DNA from: Actinomycetota bacterium | GTDB lineage: Bacteria; Actinomycetota; Thermoleophilia; Gaiellales; Gaiellaceae | NCBI GenBank assembly: GCA_013696185.1 | Contig: JACCZA010000174.1 | Span: forward strand, 1-14,994 | Direction: 5' to 3' | Length of the DNA stretch: 14,994 nucleotides | Shown: positions 1 to 6,302 of the stretch, one piece after another | Numbering within the stretch: position 1 is the stretch's first letter | How the letters are laid out: each line of letters begins with the position of its first letter | The notes under the pieces: generated by a model | Told to the model about the DNA's origin: nothing | Databases searched by the model: none | The model's input: only the letters and a program-made list of their open reading frames with translations | Program-made: the position numbers and the translations under genes

Positions 1-807
1 CGAGTGCTCGAGGTCGTTGCCGTGCCGGAGCTCCTCGCGGAAGCGGAAGATCATCAGCAGTGCGTAGTCGATGGCAACGCCGAGACCCACGAGCGCCACC
101 AGGAACTGGACGATCAGCGACACGTCCGTGATGTAGGTCAGCAGCCAGATCAGCGAGAACGTGTTGAAGATCGAGGCGACCGCGATCACGAGCGGGATCG
201 CGATGGCCGGCAGCGTGCCGAAGGTGAAGAGCAGGATCACGAGCGCGCCGAGGCCGCCGATCGCCGTCTCGGCGAGCACGCTCGGCCCCTGGGTGGATCC
301 CTCGGCCGAGGCCTGGAAGAGCGGATCCTGTCCGGTCAGGAAGGTCTGGACGCCGTCGGGCGCCGCGGCCTCGAGCGCCTTGCGGGTTGGGTCGATCGTG
401 GGCACGAGCTCGAAGCCCGCCTGGCCGGCCGGGTAGATCTCCGCGAAGGTGACGCGGCGGTCCTTCGAGACGTACACGTCGTCGCCCGTCGAGAAGAAGG
501 AGCTCGAGCGGGAGCCCGGGTTCTGCGCCACCGCGCGCTCGATCGCCCGCTCGACACCGGCGACCTTCGTCACGTCGCCTCGCTCGGAGCGCAGAACCGC
601 CACGAACGGCGCGAGCTCCCCGTTGCCGAAGGTCTCGACCACGCGCTGGTTCGCCTCGTAGGCCGAGAAGCCCGGGATCGAGAACTCCTCGAGCCAGCGG
701 TCGGAGACCTGGACCGCGGAGAAGCCGCCGAAGGCGGTCAACGCGACCCAGGTCGCGATCACGAGCCAGCGGCGGCGCATCACGGTGTGGGCGAGGCGTG
801 CGAGCAC
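1..807 (-). CDS. MMPL/RND-family transporter, N-terminal part (runs off the window)
   Basis: An integral membrane transporter of the MMPL branch of the RND superfamily, which exports lipids or small molecules using the proton gradient; the substrate cannot be told. The 269 visible residues show a first membrane helix (about 14-30), an extracytoplasmic loop (about 31-180), then closely spaced helices from about 183. These end in the family motif GVAIDYALLMIFRFREEL around residues 243-260, with the Asp-Tyr pair at 247-248. Family members are about 700 residues or more, so most of the gene lies beyond base 1. The GTG start at 807 gives the typical opening VLARLAHTVMRRRWLVI; an ATG at 780 in the same frame would remove part of it. 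The ribosome binding site is weak and distant (AGG about 14 bases upstream). The gene is divergent from the oxidoreductase at 868, with a 60-base gap holding an inverted repeat. The family call is firm; the substrate is unknown. Confidence 0.9.
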   Translation of the reverse strand, partial: MLARLAHTVMRRRWLVIATWVALTAFGGFSAVQVSDRWLEEFSIPGFSAYEANQRVVETFGNGELAPFVAVLRSERGDVTKVAGVERAIERAVAQNPGSRSSSFFSTGDDVYVSKDRRVTFAEIYPAGQAGFELVPTIDPTRKALEAAAPDGVQTFLTGQDPLFQASAEGSTQGPSVLAETAIGGLGALVILLFTFGTLPAIAIPLVIAVASIFNTFSLIWLLTYITDVSLIVQFLVALVGLGVAIDYALLMIFRFREELRHGNDLEHS

Positions 808-821
808 GAGTGAGTTTCTAC

Positions 822-839
822 CTGAACGCGCGGGTTCAG
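822..839. promoter_or_regulatory. Operator-like inverted repeat between divergent genes
   Basis: CTGAAC-N6-GTTCAG, two perfect 6-base arms, lies in the 60-base gap between the MMPL transporter start (807, minus) and the oxidoreductase start (868, plus). The size and position suit a dimeric repressor controlling either gene. No regulator gene is adjacent and no second copy was noticed, so the role is inferred. Confidence 0.4.
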
Positions 840-867
840 CTGCGGTGAAGAGGCGCCGTGCGTCAAG

Positions 868-2196
868 ATGGCGCTCGTGGCAGGCGGCGTCGTGATCCTG
901 GGTGGCGGCTCGACGGGCGAGGCGTTCGTGGCAGCGCTGCGCCGGCTCGACGAGAACGTGCAGATCACCCTCGTCGAGCGCGAGCTCGTCGGCGGCGAGT
1001 GCTCGTACTGGGCGTGTATGCCGACGAAGGCGGCGCTGCGCCCGACGGAGGCGCTCGCTGCGGCCCGCCGCGTGCCCGGCGCGGCCGAGGCGCTGACCGG
1101 GGAGCTCGACGTGCAGGCCGCGTTCGCGCACCGAGACCAGGTGGCCGAGCGGGACGACTCGGGCCAGGCTGACTATCTCCGAGAGCACGACTGCGAGCTC
1201 GTGCGCGGTGACGGGCGTGTCGAGCGAGCGGGCGTCGTCACCGTCGGCGAGCGCGACCTGCCCTACGACAAGCTCGTGATCGCGACCGGCTCGGAGCCGA
1301 GGATCCCGCCGGTCGAGGGTCTGGCCGAGCTCGACTTCTGGACGAACCGCGAGGCCACGGAGACGACCGAGGTGCCCGCCAGCCTGGCGGTGATCGGAGC
1401 GGGGCCCGTCGGCTGCGAGCTCGCCCAGTTCTTCCACCGCGCCGGCTCGCGCGTCACGGTCGTCGACACCGTCGACCGGCTGCTGCCCCGGGAGGATCCG
1501 GAGGTGGGCCGGCTCCTCCGCGATCAGTTCGAGGAGGAGGGCATCCTGATCCGCTGCAACACGAAGCTCGAGCGGGTCGACGCAGCCGGGCGGCTGCACG
1601 TCGCCGGCGGCGAGCCGATCGAGGCCGACCGCGTGCTCGTCGCGACGGGACGGAAGGCGCGTGTCACGGGGCTCGAGGGTCTGGCGCTCGAGATCTCGAA
1701 GCGGGGGGTCGAGGTCGACGAGCACATGCAGGCGGCGGAGGGCGTCTGGGCGATCGGCGACGTTACCGGGATCGCCATGTTCACGCACGTCGGCAAGTAC
1801 CAGGCGCGGGTCGCCGCGGAGAACGTCGCGGGCGGCAGCGCCACGGCGCACCACGGCGCGATCCCGGCGGTGACCTTCACGGATCCCCAGGTGGCCTCCG
1901 TGGGCGAGACGCAGGGCGATGGGCTCGTGAGCTCGAGCTACGCCGTCGAGGCGCTGGCGCGCACCTCGACCTACGAGCGGCCGAAGCGGGCGGGGCTGCT
2001 CAAGCTCTTCGCCGACCCGAAGCGGCGCGTGCTGGTCGGCGCCGTCGCGATCGGCCCGGAGGCGGGCGAGTGGCTCGGGCAGCTCACCCTCGCGGTGCGG
2101 GCGGAGGTGTCCGTGGACGTCCTCCGCGACACGATCCAGCCCTACCCGACGTTCTCGGAGGCGGTCTTCTTCGCGGTCAGGGAGCTACCGCTGTAG
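868..2196 (+). CDS. FAD-dependent pyridine nucleotide-disulfide oxidoreductase (MerA/Lpd-like)
   Basis: A flavoprotein of the class I disulfide reductase family (dihydrolipoamide dehydrogenase, mercuric reductase and relatives), 442 residues, a normal length. The N-terminal FAD Rossmann motif is GGGSTG at 12-17. The redox-active pair is C45 and C50 in GGECSYWACMPTK, followed by Lys54. The NAD(P)H-binding motif GAGPVG is at 177-182, and the second FAD motif (ATGRK, then AIGDVTG) follows. The C-terminal dimerisation domain has QPYPTFSE at 424-431, where lipoamide dehydrogenases have HPHPTxxE. The catalytic His position is therefore Tyr426, as in mercuric reductases and several uncharacterised paralogues. 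No merR or mercury transporter is nearby, so mercury reduction is not implied and the substrate is open. The ATG at 868 places the glycine motif at the usual distance; nearby upstream GTGs are out of frame. Its last 55 bases overlap the convergent gene at 2142-2513. Confidence 0.9.
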   Translation: MALVAGGVVILGGGSTGEAFVAALRRLDENVQITLVERELVGGECSYWACMPTKAALRPTEALAAARRVPGAAEALTGELDVQAAFAHRDQVAERDDSGQADYLREHDCELVRGDGRVERAGVVTVGERDLPYDKLVIATGSEPRIPPVEGLAELDFWTNREATETTEVPASLAVIGAGPVGCELAQFFHRAGSRVTVVDTVDRLLPREDPEVGRLLRDQFEEEGILIRCNTKLERVDAAGRLHVAGGEPIEADRVLVATGRKARVTGLEGLALEISKRGVEVDEHMQAAEGVWAIGDVTGIAMFTHVGKYQARVAAENVAGGSATAHHGAIPAVTFTDPQVASVGETQGDGLVSSSYAVEALARTSTYERPKRAGLLKLFADPKRRVLVGAVAIGPEAGEWLGQLTLAVRAEVSVDVLRDTIQPYPTFSEAVFFAVRELPL

Positions 2197-2513
2197 GCCA
2201 GCGCCTGCAGGGCGAGGGCGGCGAGGCAGAGCACGAGCGAGGACGAGCCGACTGCGGGGACGCTCTCGTGCTGGCCCCGAGCCGCCGTCGCGACGAGGAG
2301 CGCGAAGAGGGCGAGCAGGGAGAGGGCGGCCTGGGCGTGCGTGCCGACCTGCTCGCGCGGGGCGTCGATCAGGTCGCCGAACCAGGCGAGGGACGAGAGC
2401 GCCGCCACGGGCACCGCGAGCACGAGCAGGTAGAAGGTGAGCGTCTCGAGCCCCCGGGCCTCGACCACCGCCGCCGAGACGACGAGAAGGAGCAGGGGCG
2501 AGAGCCGGCGCAC
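2142..2513 (-). CDS. Small four-helix membrane protein, unknown function
   Basis: A predicted 123-residue hydrophobic protein that I do not recognise as a named family. Four likely membrane segments lie at about 2-18, 21-45, 58-78 and 89-107, separated by short charged loops, with a polar tail. The GTG start at 2513 is preceded by a plausible ribosome site (GAGG about five bases upstream) and directly starts the first helix. Reading further upstream in this frame gives Arg/Pro-rich antisense to the hydrolase gene. The 3' end overlaps the tail of the convergent oxidoreductase by 55 bases, which is long but possible. It is divergent from the UPF0173 gene at 2568 with 54 bases between. Support is the clean alternation of helix and loop and the fact that it fills an otherwise empty 370-base gap. 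It could be a helper for a neighbour, but nothing shows it. Confidence 0.62.
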   Translation of the reverse strand: MRRLSPLLLLVVSAAVVEARGLETLTFYLLVLAVPVAALSSLAWFGDLIDAPREQVGTHAQAALSLLALFALLVATAARGQHESVPAVGSSSLVLCLAALALQALAYSGSSLTAKKTASENVG

Positions 2514-2551
2514 GTCGCCTCGCTTCGCCGCACCCGCGCCGCTTCCTTCGT

Positions 2552-2557
2552 TAGGCT
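2552..2557 (+). promoter_or_regulatory. Probable -10 box (TAGGCT) of a leaderless or near-leaderless promoter
   Basis: TAGGCT fits the TANNNT consensus and ends 10 bases before the GTG start of the UPF0173 gene, where no convincing Shine-Dalgarno is present. Transcription would begin within a few bases of the start codon. No clear -35 is visible. Confidence 0.4.
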
Positions 2558-2567
2558 CGCAGCTCCG

Positions 2568-3260
2568 GTGGCGGACGTCGACCTGACCTGGCTCGGACAC
2601 GCGGCGTTTCGCATCGACACGCCGGGTGGCAAGCGGCTGTACCTCGACCCCTGGCTCTCGAACCCGCGCTGTCCGGAGGCCGAGCGACAGCCGGAGCGGG
2701 TCGACCTGATCGTGCTGACCCACGGCCACGGCGACCACCTGGGCGAGACGGTGGAGCTCGCCCAGCAGTTCTCGGCGCCGGTCGTCGCGATCATCGAGCT
2801 GCGCGGGTGGCTGGCCGCCCAGGGGCTCGAGGAGCGCATGGATCACGCGCCCAACAAGGGCGGCAGCGTCGAGATCGACGGCATCCGGCTGACGATGACC
2901 GACGCGAAGCACTCGTCGAGCGCCGAGGACGGGACCTACCTCGGCGAGCCCGCGGGCTGGGTGGTCGAGCTCGAGAACGGCACGACGATCTACGTCGCGG
3001 GAGACACGTCGGCGTTCGGCGACATGCAGCTGATCGGACGCGTGCACGAGCCCGACGTCGCGATCCTGCCGATCGGCGGGCACTTCACCATGGATCCGGA
3101 GGGTGCCGCGCTTGCACTCGAGCTGCTCGGGACGACCCGGTGCGTGCCCTGCCACTACGGCACCTTTCCACTCCTGCGCGGAACTCCGGACGAGCTGCGC
3201 CGTCTCGCTCCCGGCGTGGAGGTGCTGGCGCCCGAGCCGGGAGAGACGATCACGATTTGA
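2568..3260 (+). CDS. UPF0173 metal-dependent hydrolase (metallo-beta-lactamase fold)
   Basis: A 230-residue cytoplasmic protein of the metallo-beta-lactamase superfamily, UPF0173/UlaG-like branch. The N-terminus DLTWLGHAAFRI is typical of the group. The metal site HxHxDH is complete (His52, His54, Asp56, His57). The later ligands are in place: His115 in AKHSSS, Asp146 in AGDT, His172 in GGHF and His196 in PCHYGTF. The length is right for the family. The physiological substrate is unknown; members hydrolyse phosphodiester or lactone bonds in vitro. The GTG at 2568 gives a start five residues before the first conserved strand. This is the first gene of a four-gene operon, and its TGA overlaps the TTG start of the DUF1028 gene. 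It is probably expressed from the TAGGCT box just upstream. Confidence 0.92.
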   Translation: MADVDLTWLGHAAFRIDTPGGKRLYLDPWLSNPRCPEAERQPERVDLIVLTHGHGDHLGETVELAQQFSAPVVAIIELRGWLAAQGLEERMDHAPNKGGSVEIDGIRLTMTDAKHSSSAEDGTYLGEPAGWVVELENGTTIYVAGDTSAFGDMQLIGRVHEPDVAILPIGGHFTMDPEGAALALELLGTTRCVPCHYGTFPLLRGTPDELRRLAPGVEVLAPEPGETITI

Positions 3261-4108
3261 GCGGACCCCGTCCGCCGATCTCGACCTTCTCGCTCGCCGC
3301 CTGCGATCTGCATGCGGGGCAGTGGGGCGTCGCCGTCCAGTCGAAGTTCCTCGCCGCGGGCTCCGTCGTGCCGTGGGCCGAGCCGGGAGCCGGTGCCGTG
3401 GCCACCCAGGCCTACGCGAATCCGCGCTACGGCCCGGACGGGCTCGCGCTGCTGCGCGAGGGCCTCTCGGCGGAGCGGGCGGTCGAGCGGCTGACCGGCG
3501 CCGACTCGGGACGTGAGCACCGTCAGCTCGGGGTGGTCGACCGTGAGGGGCGAGCCGCCTCCTACACCGGCGGGCAGTGCCACGACTGGGCGGGCGGGCG
3601 CACGGGGCAGGGCTACGCCGCACAGGGGAACATCCTCGTCTCCGGCGCCACGGTCGACGCGCTCGCCGAGACCTTCGAGGGCAATGCCGGCGCGCCGCTC
3701 GCCGCGCGTCTACTCCAGTGTCTCGCCGCCGCGCAGGCCGCGGGCGGCGACAGTCGCGGGCAGCAGGCGGCGGGCCTGCTCGTCGTCGAGCGGGACGGCG
3801 GCTACGCGGGTCTCTCGGACGTCGTCGTCGACCTGCGCGTCGACGACCATCCGACGCCGATCGAGGAGCTCGAGCGGATCTACGGCCTCCACCAGGCGAT
3901 CTTCGGCAAGACGCCGAAGGAGCAGTGGCTCGGCGTCGATGCGGAGCTCGGCGCGGAGCTCGGGGAGCGGCTCGGCCGGCTCGGCTACGCGGGAGGGCTC
4001 GAGGAGATGCTCTTCGAGTGGGCGGGCAAGGAGAATCTGGAGGAGCGGGTCGACGGCGTCGAGAGCGTCGATCCGGTGGTGCTCGAGGAGCTGAGGAGGC
4101 AGTCGTGA
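3257..4108 (+). CDS. DUF1028 protein with C-terminal putative peptidoglycan-binding segment
   Basis: A 283-residue protein of the DUF1028 family, which has an Ntn-hydrolase-like fold and no settled reaction. Recognisable family signatures are STFSLAACD near the N-terminus, GVAVQSKFLAAGSVVPWA, the run TQAYANPRYGPDGL, GREHRQLGVVD, CHDWAGGRTG, YAAQGNILVSG and VDLRVDDHPTPIEEL. The last 70 or so residues match the small C-terminal domain often annotated as a putative peptidoglycan-binding module. The TTG start at 3257 overlaps the previous stop as TTGA, with GGGAG about a dozen bases upstream. Eight residues precede Thr10, the residue that would sit near the N-terminus in shorter members. If the family acts as a true Ntn hydrolase, processing would be needed here; this is speculation. 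It is coupled to the following cupin-TPR gene by a GTGA overlap. Confidence 0.9.
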   Translation: MSGPRPPISTFSLAACDLHAGQWGVAVQSKFLAAGSVVPWAEPGAGAVATQAYANPRYGPDGLALLREGLSAERAVERLTGADSGREHRQLGVVDREGRAASYTGGQCHDWAGGRTGQGYAAQGNILVSGATVDALAETFEGNAGAPLAARLLQCLAAAQAAGGDSRGQQAAGLLVVERDGGYAGLSDVVVDLRVDDHPTPIEELERIYGLHQAIFGKTPKEQWLGVDAELGAELGERLGRLGYAGGLEEMLFEWAGKENLEERVDGVESVDPVVLEELRRQS

Positions 4109-4776
4109 GCACGCGGAGCGTCCAGACGGCCGCGATCGAGCAGGTCGAGACCTTCTCGGGCGTGCAGAACGCGAGCTGGCACCGGATCAGGGCGCACTTC
4201 GGCATCGAGGCCTTCGGGATCAACGCCTGGACGGCGACCGAGGCCGGGCAGCAGCTGATCGGCGAGCACGACGAGGTCGGGTCCGGCGCGGCCCGCCACG
4301 AGGAGCTCTACCTCGTGGTTCGCGGGCACGCGCGCTTCACGGTCGACGGCGCCGAGATCGACGCGCCGGCGGGGACGCTCGTCTTCGTCGCCGACCCCGA
4401 GTCGAAGCGTGGGGCAGTCGCGGTGGAGGCCGGCACGACCGCGCTCGTCGTCGGCGGCAAGCCCGGAGAGGCGTTCTCGGTCTCGCCGTGGGAGCGCCAC
4501 TCGGAGTTCCTGCGCTTCTTCGAGACGGGGGAGTACGAGCGGGCGATCGAGCTCCTCCGCGAGCGCCACGCCGAGGAGCCAGAGAGCGCGGGGGTCCTCT
4601 ACAACCTCGCCTGCGCCGAGAGCCTCGCCGGTCGCGCCGATGATGCGCTCGAGCACCTCCGCCGCTCGGTCGAGCTCGACGCGAGCTTCGCCGAGTTCGC
4701 CGCGACGGACTCCGACCTCGACGCCGTCCGAAAGCGGCCGGAGTTCGCCTCGGCGCTCGCCGGAGAGTCGGCGTGA
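4105..4776 (+). CDS. Cupin-TPR protein, first of a tandem pair
   Basis: A 223-residue soluble protein with an N-terminal single-cupin barrel (about 30-120) and a C-terminal TPR-like helical hairpin region (about 140-205, ESAGVLYNLACAESLAGRADDALEHL). The cupin has EHDE at about 54-57 and HEELYLVVRGHARFTV from 65. These are the usual metal-site strand positions, though the classic HxH pair is not complete. The fusion suggests a small-molecule sensor or binding domain joined to a protein-interaction tail; no enzyme activity can be assigned. The GTG start at 4105 overlaps the DUF1028 stop (GTGA) and has AGGAGG six bases upstream. The next gene is a paralogue of identical length and domain order. 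Confidence 0.82.
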   Translation: MSTRSVQTAAIEQVETFSGVQNASWHRIRAHFGIEAFGINAWTATEAGQQLIGEHDEVGSGAARHEELYLVVRGHARFTVDGAEIDAPAGTLVFVADPESKRGAVAVEAGTTALVVGGKPGEAFSVSPWERHSEFLRFFETGEYERAIELLRERHAEEPESAGVLYNLACAESLAGRADDALEHLRRSVELDASFAEFAATDSDLDAVRKRPEFASALAGESA

Positions 4777-5444
4777 GCGACGAGACGTACGCGCTCGCGC
4801 ACCTCGACGAGCTCGAGCGCCTGGAGGTCGACGACGAGGGGCTGACGTGGCGGCCGGTGCGCCGGCACTTCGGCATCGGCGCCTTCGGCGTCAACGCCTA
4901 CACGGCAGCGGCGGCCGGCGCGCGCGTCGTCGAGGAGCACCGTGACGATGCCGAGGAGCTGTACTTCGTCGTGAGCGGACGGGCGCGCTTCCGGCTCGGC
5001 GAGGACGAGGTGGAAGCCCGGGCAGGCACCTTCGTGTTCGCCCACCCGGGGACGCTGCGGGGCGCCGTCGCGGGCGAGGCCGGCACGACCGTGCTCGCGA
5101 TGGGGGCGCGGGCGGGCGAGGTCTTCGAGCCGTCCGCCTGGGAGGAGTCGTTCGCAGCTTTCGGGTACCTGCGCGCGGGCGACGCCGACCGGGGGCGGGG
5201 GCTGCTCGAGGACTTCGCCGCCCGGCATCCCGACGACTGGGTCGCCCGCTACAAGCTCGCCGTCTTCGAGACGCTGGCGGGGCGCCACGATGCGGCGCTC
5301 GGGCAGCTCGCGCAGGCGGCCGCGCTCGACCCGCAGGCTGCCGAGTACGCGGGGAGCGACGAGGATCTCGCGCCTCTGCGCGAGCACCCGGGGTTCGGCT
5401 CAGCGATCGCCGGGCAGGCGCGCCCCGGCGGCGAGCCGGCGTAG
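4773..5444 (+). CDS. Cupin-TPR protein, second of a tandem pair
   Basis: A 223-residue paralogue of the preceding gene, exactly the same length and domain order. The cupin has the matching blocks RRHFGIGAFGVNAYTA (from 31), EEHRDDAEELYFVVSGRARF and AGTFVFAHP. The TPR-like tail has LAVFETLAGRHDAALGQLAQAAALDP. It starts at GTG 4773, overlapping the first copy's stop as GTGA. It differs from copy one in the metal-site loop: the HEELY of copy one is AEELY here, so a potential ligand His is absent. The two may bind different ligands or pair as a heterodimer; this is inference. Its last 45 bases overlap the end of the convergent Ldh-family gene. It is the last gene of the operon that starts at 2568. 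Confidence 0.82.
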   Translation: MSDETYALAHLDELERLEVDDEGLTWRPVRRHFGIGAFGVNAYTAAAAGARVVEEHRDDAEELYFVVSGRARFRLGEDEVEARAGTFVFAHPGTLRGAVAGEAGTTVLAMGARAGEVFEPSAWEESFAAFGYLRAGDADRGRGLLEDFAARHPDDWVARYKLAVFETLAGRHDAALGQLAQAAALDPQAAEYAGSDEDLAPLREHPGFGSAIAGQARPGGEPA

Positions 5445-6143
5445 CTCGGGCACCGGGTCGAACTCGGGACTCGCCACGAGCAGCACGGCGCCGTAGCCGT
5501 CCCCCGCGAGGCTGTCGACGAGGAGCTGCAGGCCGACGGCGAGCGCGAACGCCTTGTGGGCCTGCTCGCCGCCGAAGGGGACGAGCTCCTCGGGGGAGGC
5601 CGCCCCGCGCAGGACGTCGCCGTAGGTCACCTTCCCCATCGACACGTCCGCGACGAGCGGCCTTCCGTCCGAGCTCGGGATGCCGATCGCGAGCGGATTG
5701 GTGCCGGCGAGCGGAGGGCCGCCCGCGGGGTGCGGCAGCCGGCGCGGCGAGGTGGCGGTGAGCACGGCGACGAGACCCGCCTCGGCCAGCCCTCGCACCC
5801 AGTAGCCGAGCATCCCGGTGGGGAAGCAATCGGCGGCCACCACGAGCCGGGCGGGCGTCGGCGGGTGCGCCCTCACCTCCGCACAGATCGCGGCGAGGGT
5901 GAGGTAGCCGAGAGCCCCTCGCCCCTCCCAGCGCTCGAAGCCGGCCTGCGAGGCGACCCTGACGGGCTGGGCCGAGGGGTCGAGCGACGGGAGACCCTCG
6001 AGCCACTCGACCCGCGAGACCCCGTGGCCGACCTTGCCGCGGGCCTCCGCAGCGAGGAAGTGGTCGGCGAGGATGGCGGCGTCGCGGGGCGCGAACCCGA
6101 GCCCGGCCAGGCGGGCCTCGACCTCCTTCCGCCTGGGCTCCAT
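5400..6143 (-). CDS. Compact Ldh-family (malate/L-lactate dehydrogenase type) oxidoreductase
   Basis: A 247-residue member of the Ldh/MDG family of NAD(P)-dependent 2-oxo or imino acid reductases, well short of the usual 330-360. The N-terminal catalytic segment is kept: VGHGVSR at 38-44 with His40 matches the family SHGVxR. The central region aligns with family blocks: MLGYWVRGLAEAGLVAVL at about 111-128, then LAGTNPLAIGIP at 145-156. Two things differ. The NSNHFG motif reads AADCFPTG, with C106 and F107 where Asn-His stand. The loop between the VDMAT-like strand and the GGxKGYG-like helix is shortened (GGEQAHKAF at 191-199). The ATG at 6143 has AAGGA seven bases upstream. The tail overlaps the convergent cupin-TPR gene by 45 bases. 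Membership is likely; dehydrogenase activity is uncertain. Confidence 0.8.
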   Translation of the reverse strand: MEPRRKEVEARLAGLGFAPRDAAILADHFLAAEARGKVGHGVSRVEWLEGLPSLDPSAQPVRVASQAGFERWEGRGALGYLTLAAICAEVRAHPPTPARLVVAADCFPTGMLGYWVRGLAEAGLVAVLTATSPRRLPHPAGGPPLAGTNPLAIGIPSSDGRPLVADVSMGKVTYGDVLRGAASPEELVPFGGEQAHKAFALAVGLQLLVDSLAGDGYGAVLLVASPEFDPVPELRRLAAGARLPGDR

Positions 6144-6250
6144 CACACAATCCTTACGCACCGCAGCGCAAGACCCGCGCAGGATCCGCGTCTTTCTCTG
6201 TAGCGGCAAGCTCCGACTCGCTTGGCTGGCTCGGCGGTCGGGGTAGGGGT

Positions 6251-6282
6251 GAGAAAGAGCGCTCGGGGGGGCGCTCTTTCTC
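6251..6282 (-). terminator. Strong hairpin after mrp, probable terminator
   Basis: A perfect 12-base stem (GAGAAAGAGCGC with GCGCTCTTTCTC) and an 8-base G-rich loop begins 20 bases past the mrp stop, and 107 bases before the next minus-strand gene. There is no T tract on either side, so it is either a U-less terminator of the kind common in high-GC bacteria or a transcript-stabilising hairpin. The rest of the 6144-6302 gap shows nothing else clear. Confidence 0.6.
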
Positions 6283-6302
6283 GTTCCCGGCTTGGATCCG
6301 CG

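Noticed and set aside
4..813. Long plus-strand open frame opposite the MMPL gene
   Set aside because: It is the exact antisense frame of a clear MMPL protein; its translation is Arg/Glu/His-rich with no motif.
2514..4223. Long minus-strand open frame continuing upstream of the small membrane protein
   Set aside because: Arg/Pro-rich antisense to the UPF0173 and DUF1028 genes; only the part from GTG 2513 looks like protein.
6144..6302. A possible tRNA or small RNA gene in the 159-base gap
   Set aside because: No cloverleaf, CCA end or T-loop sequence could be found; only the hairpin is clear.
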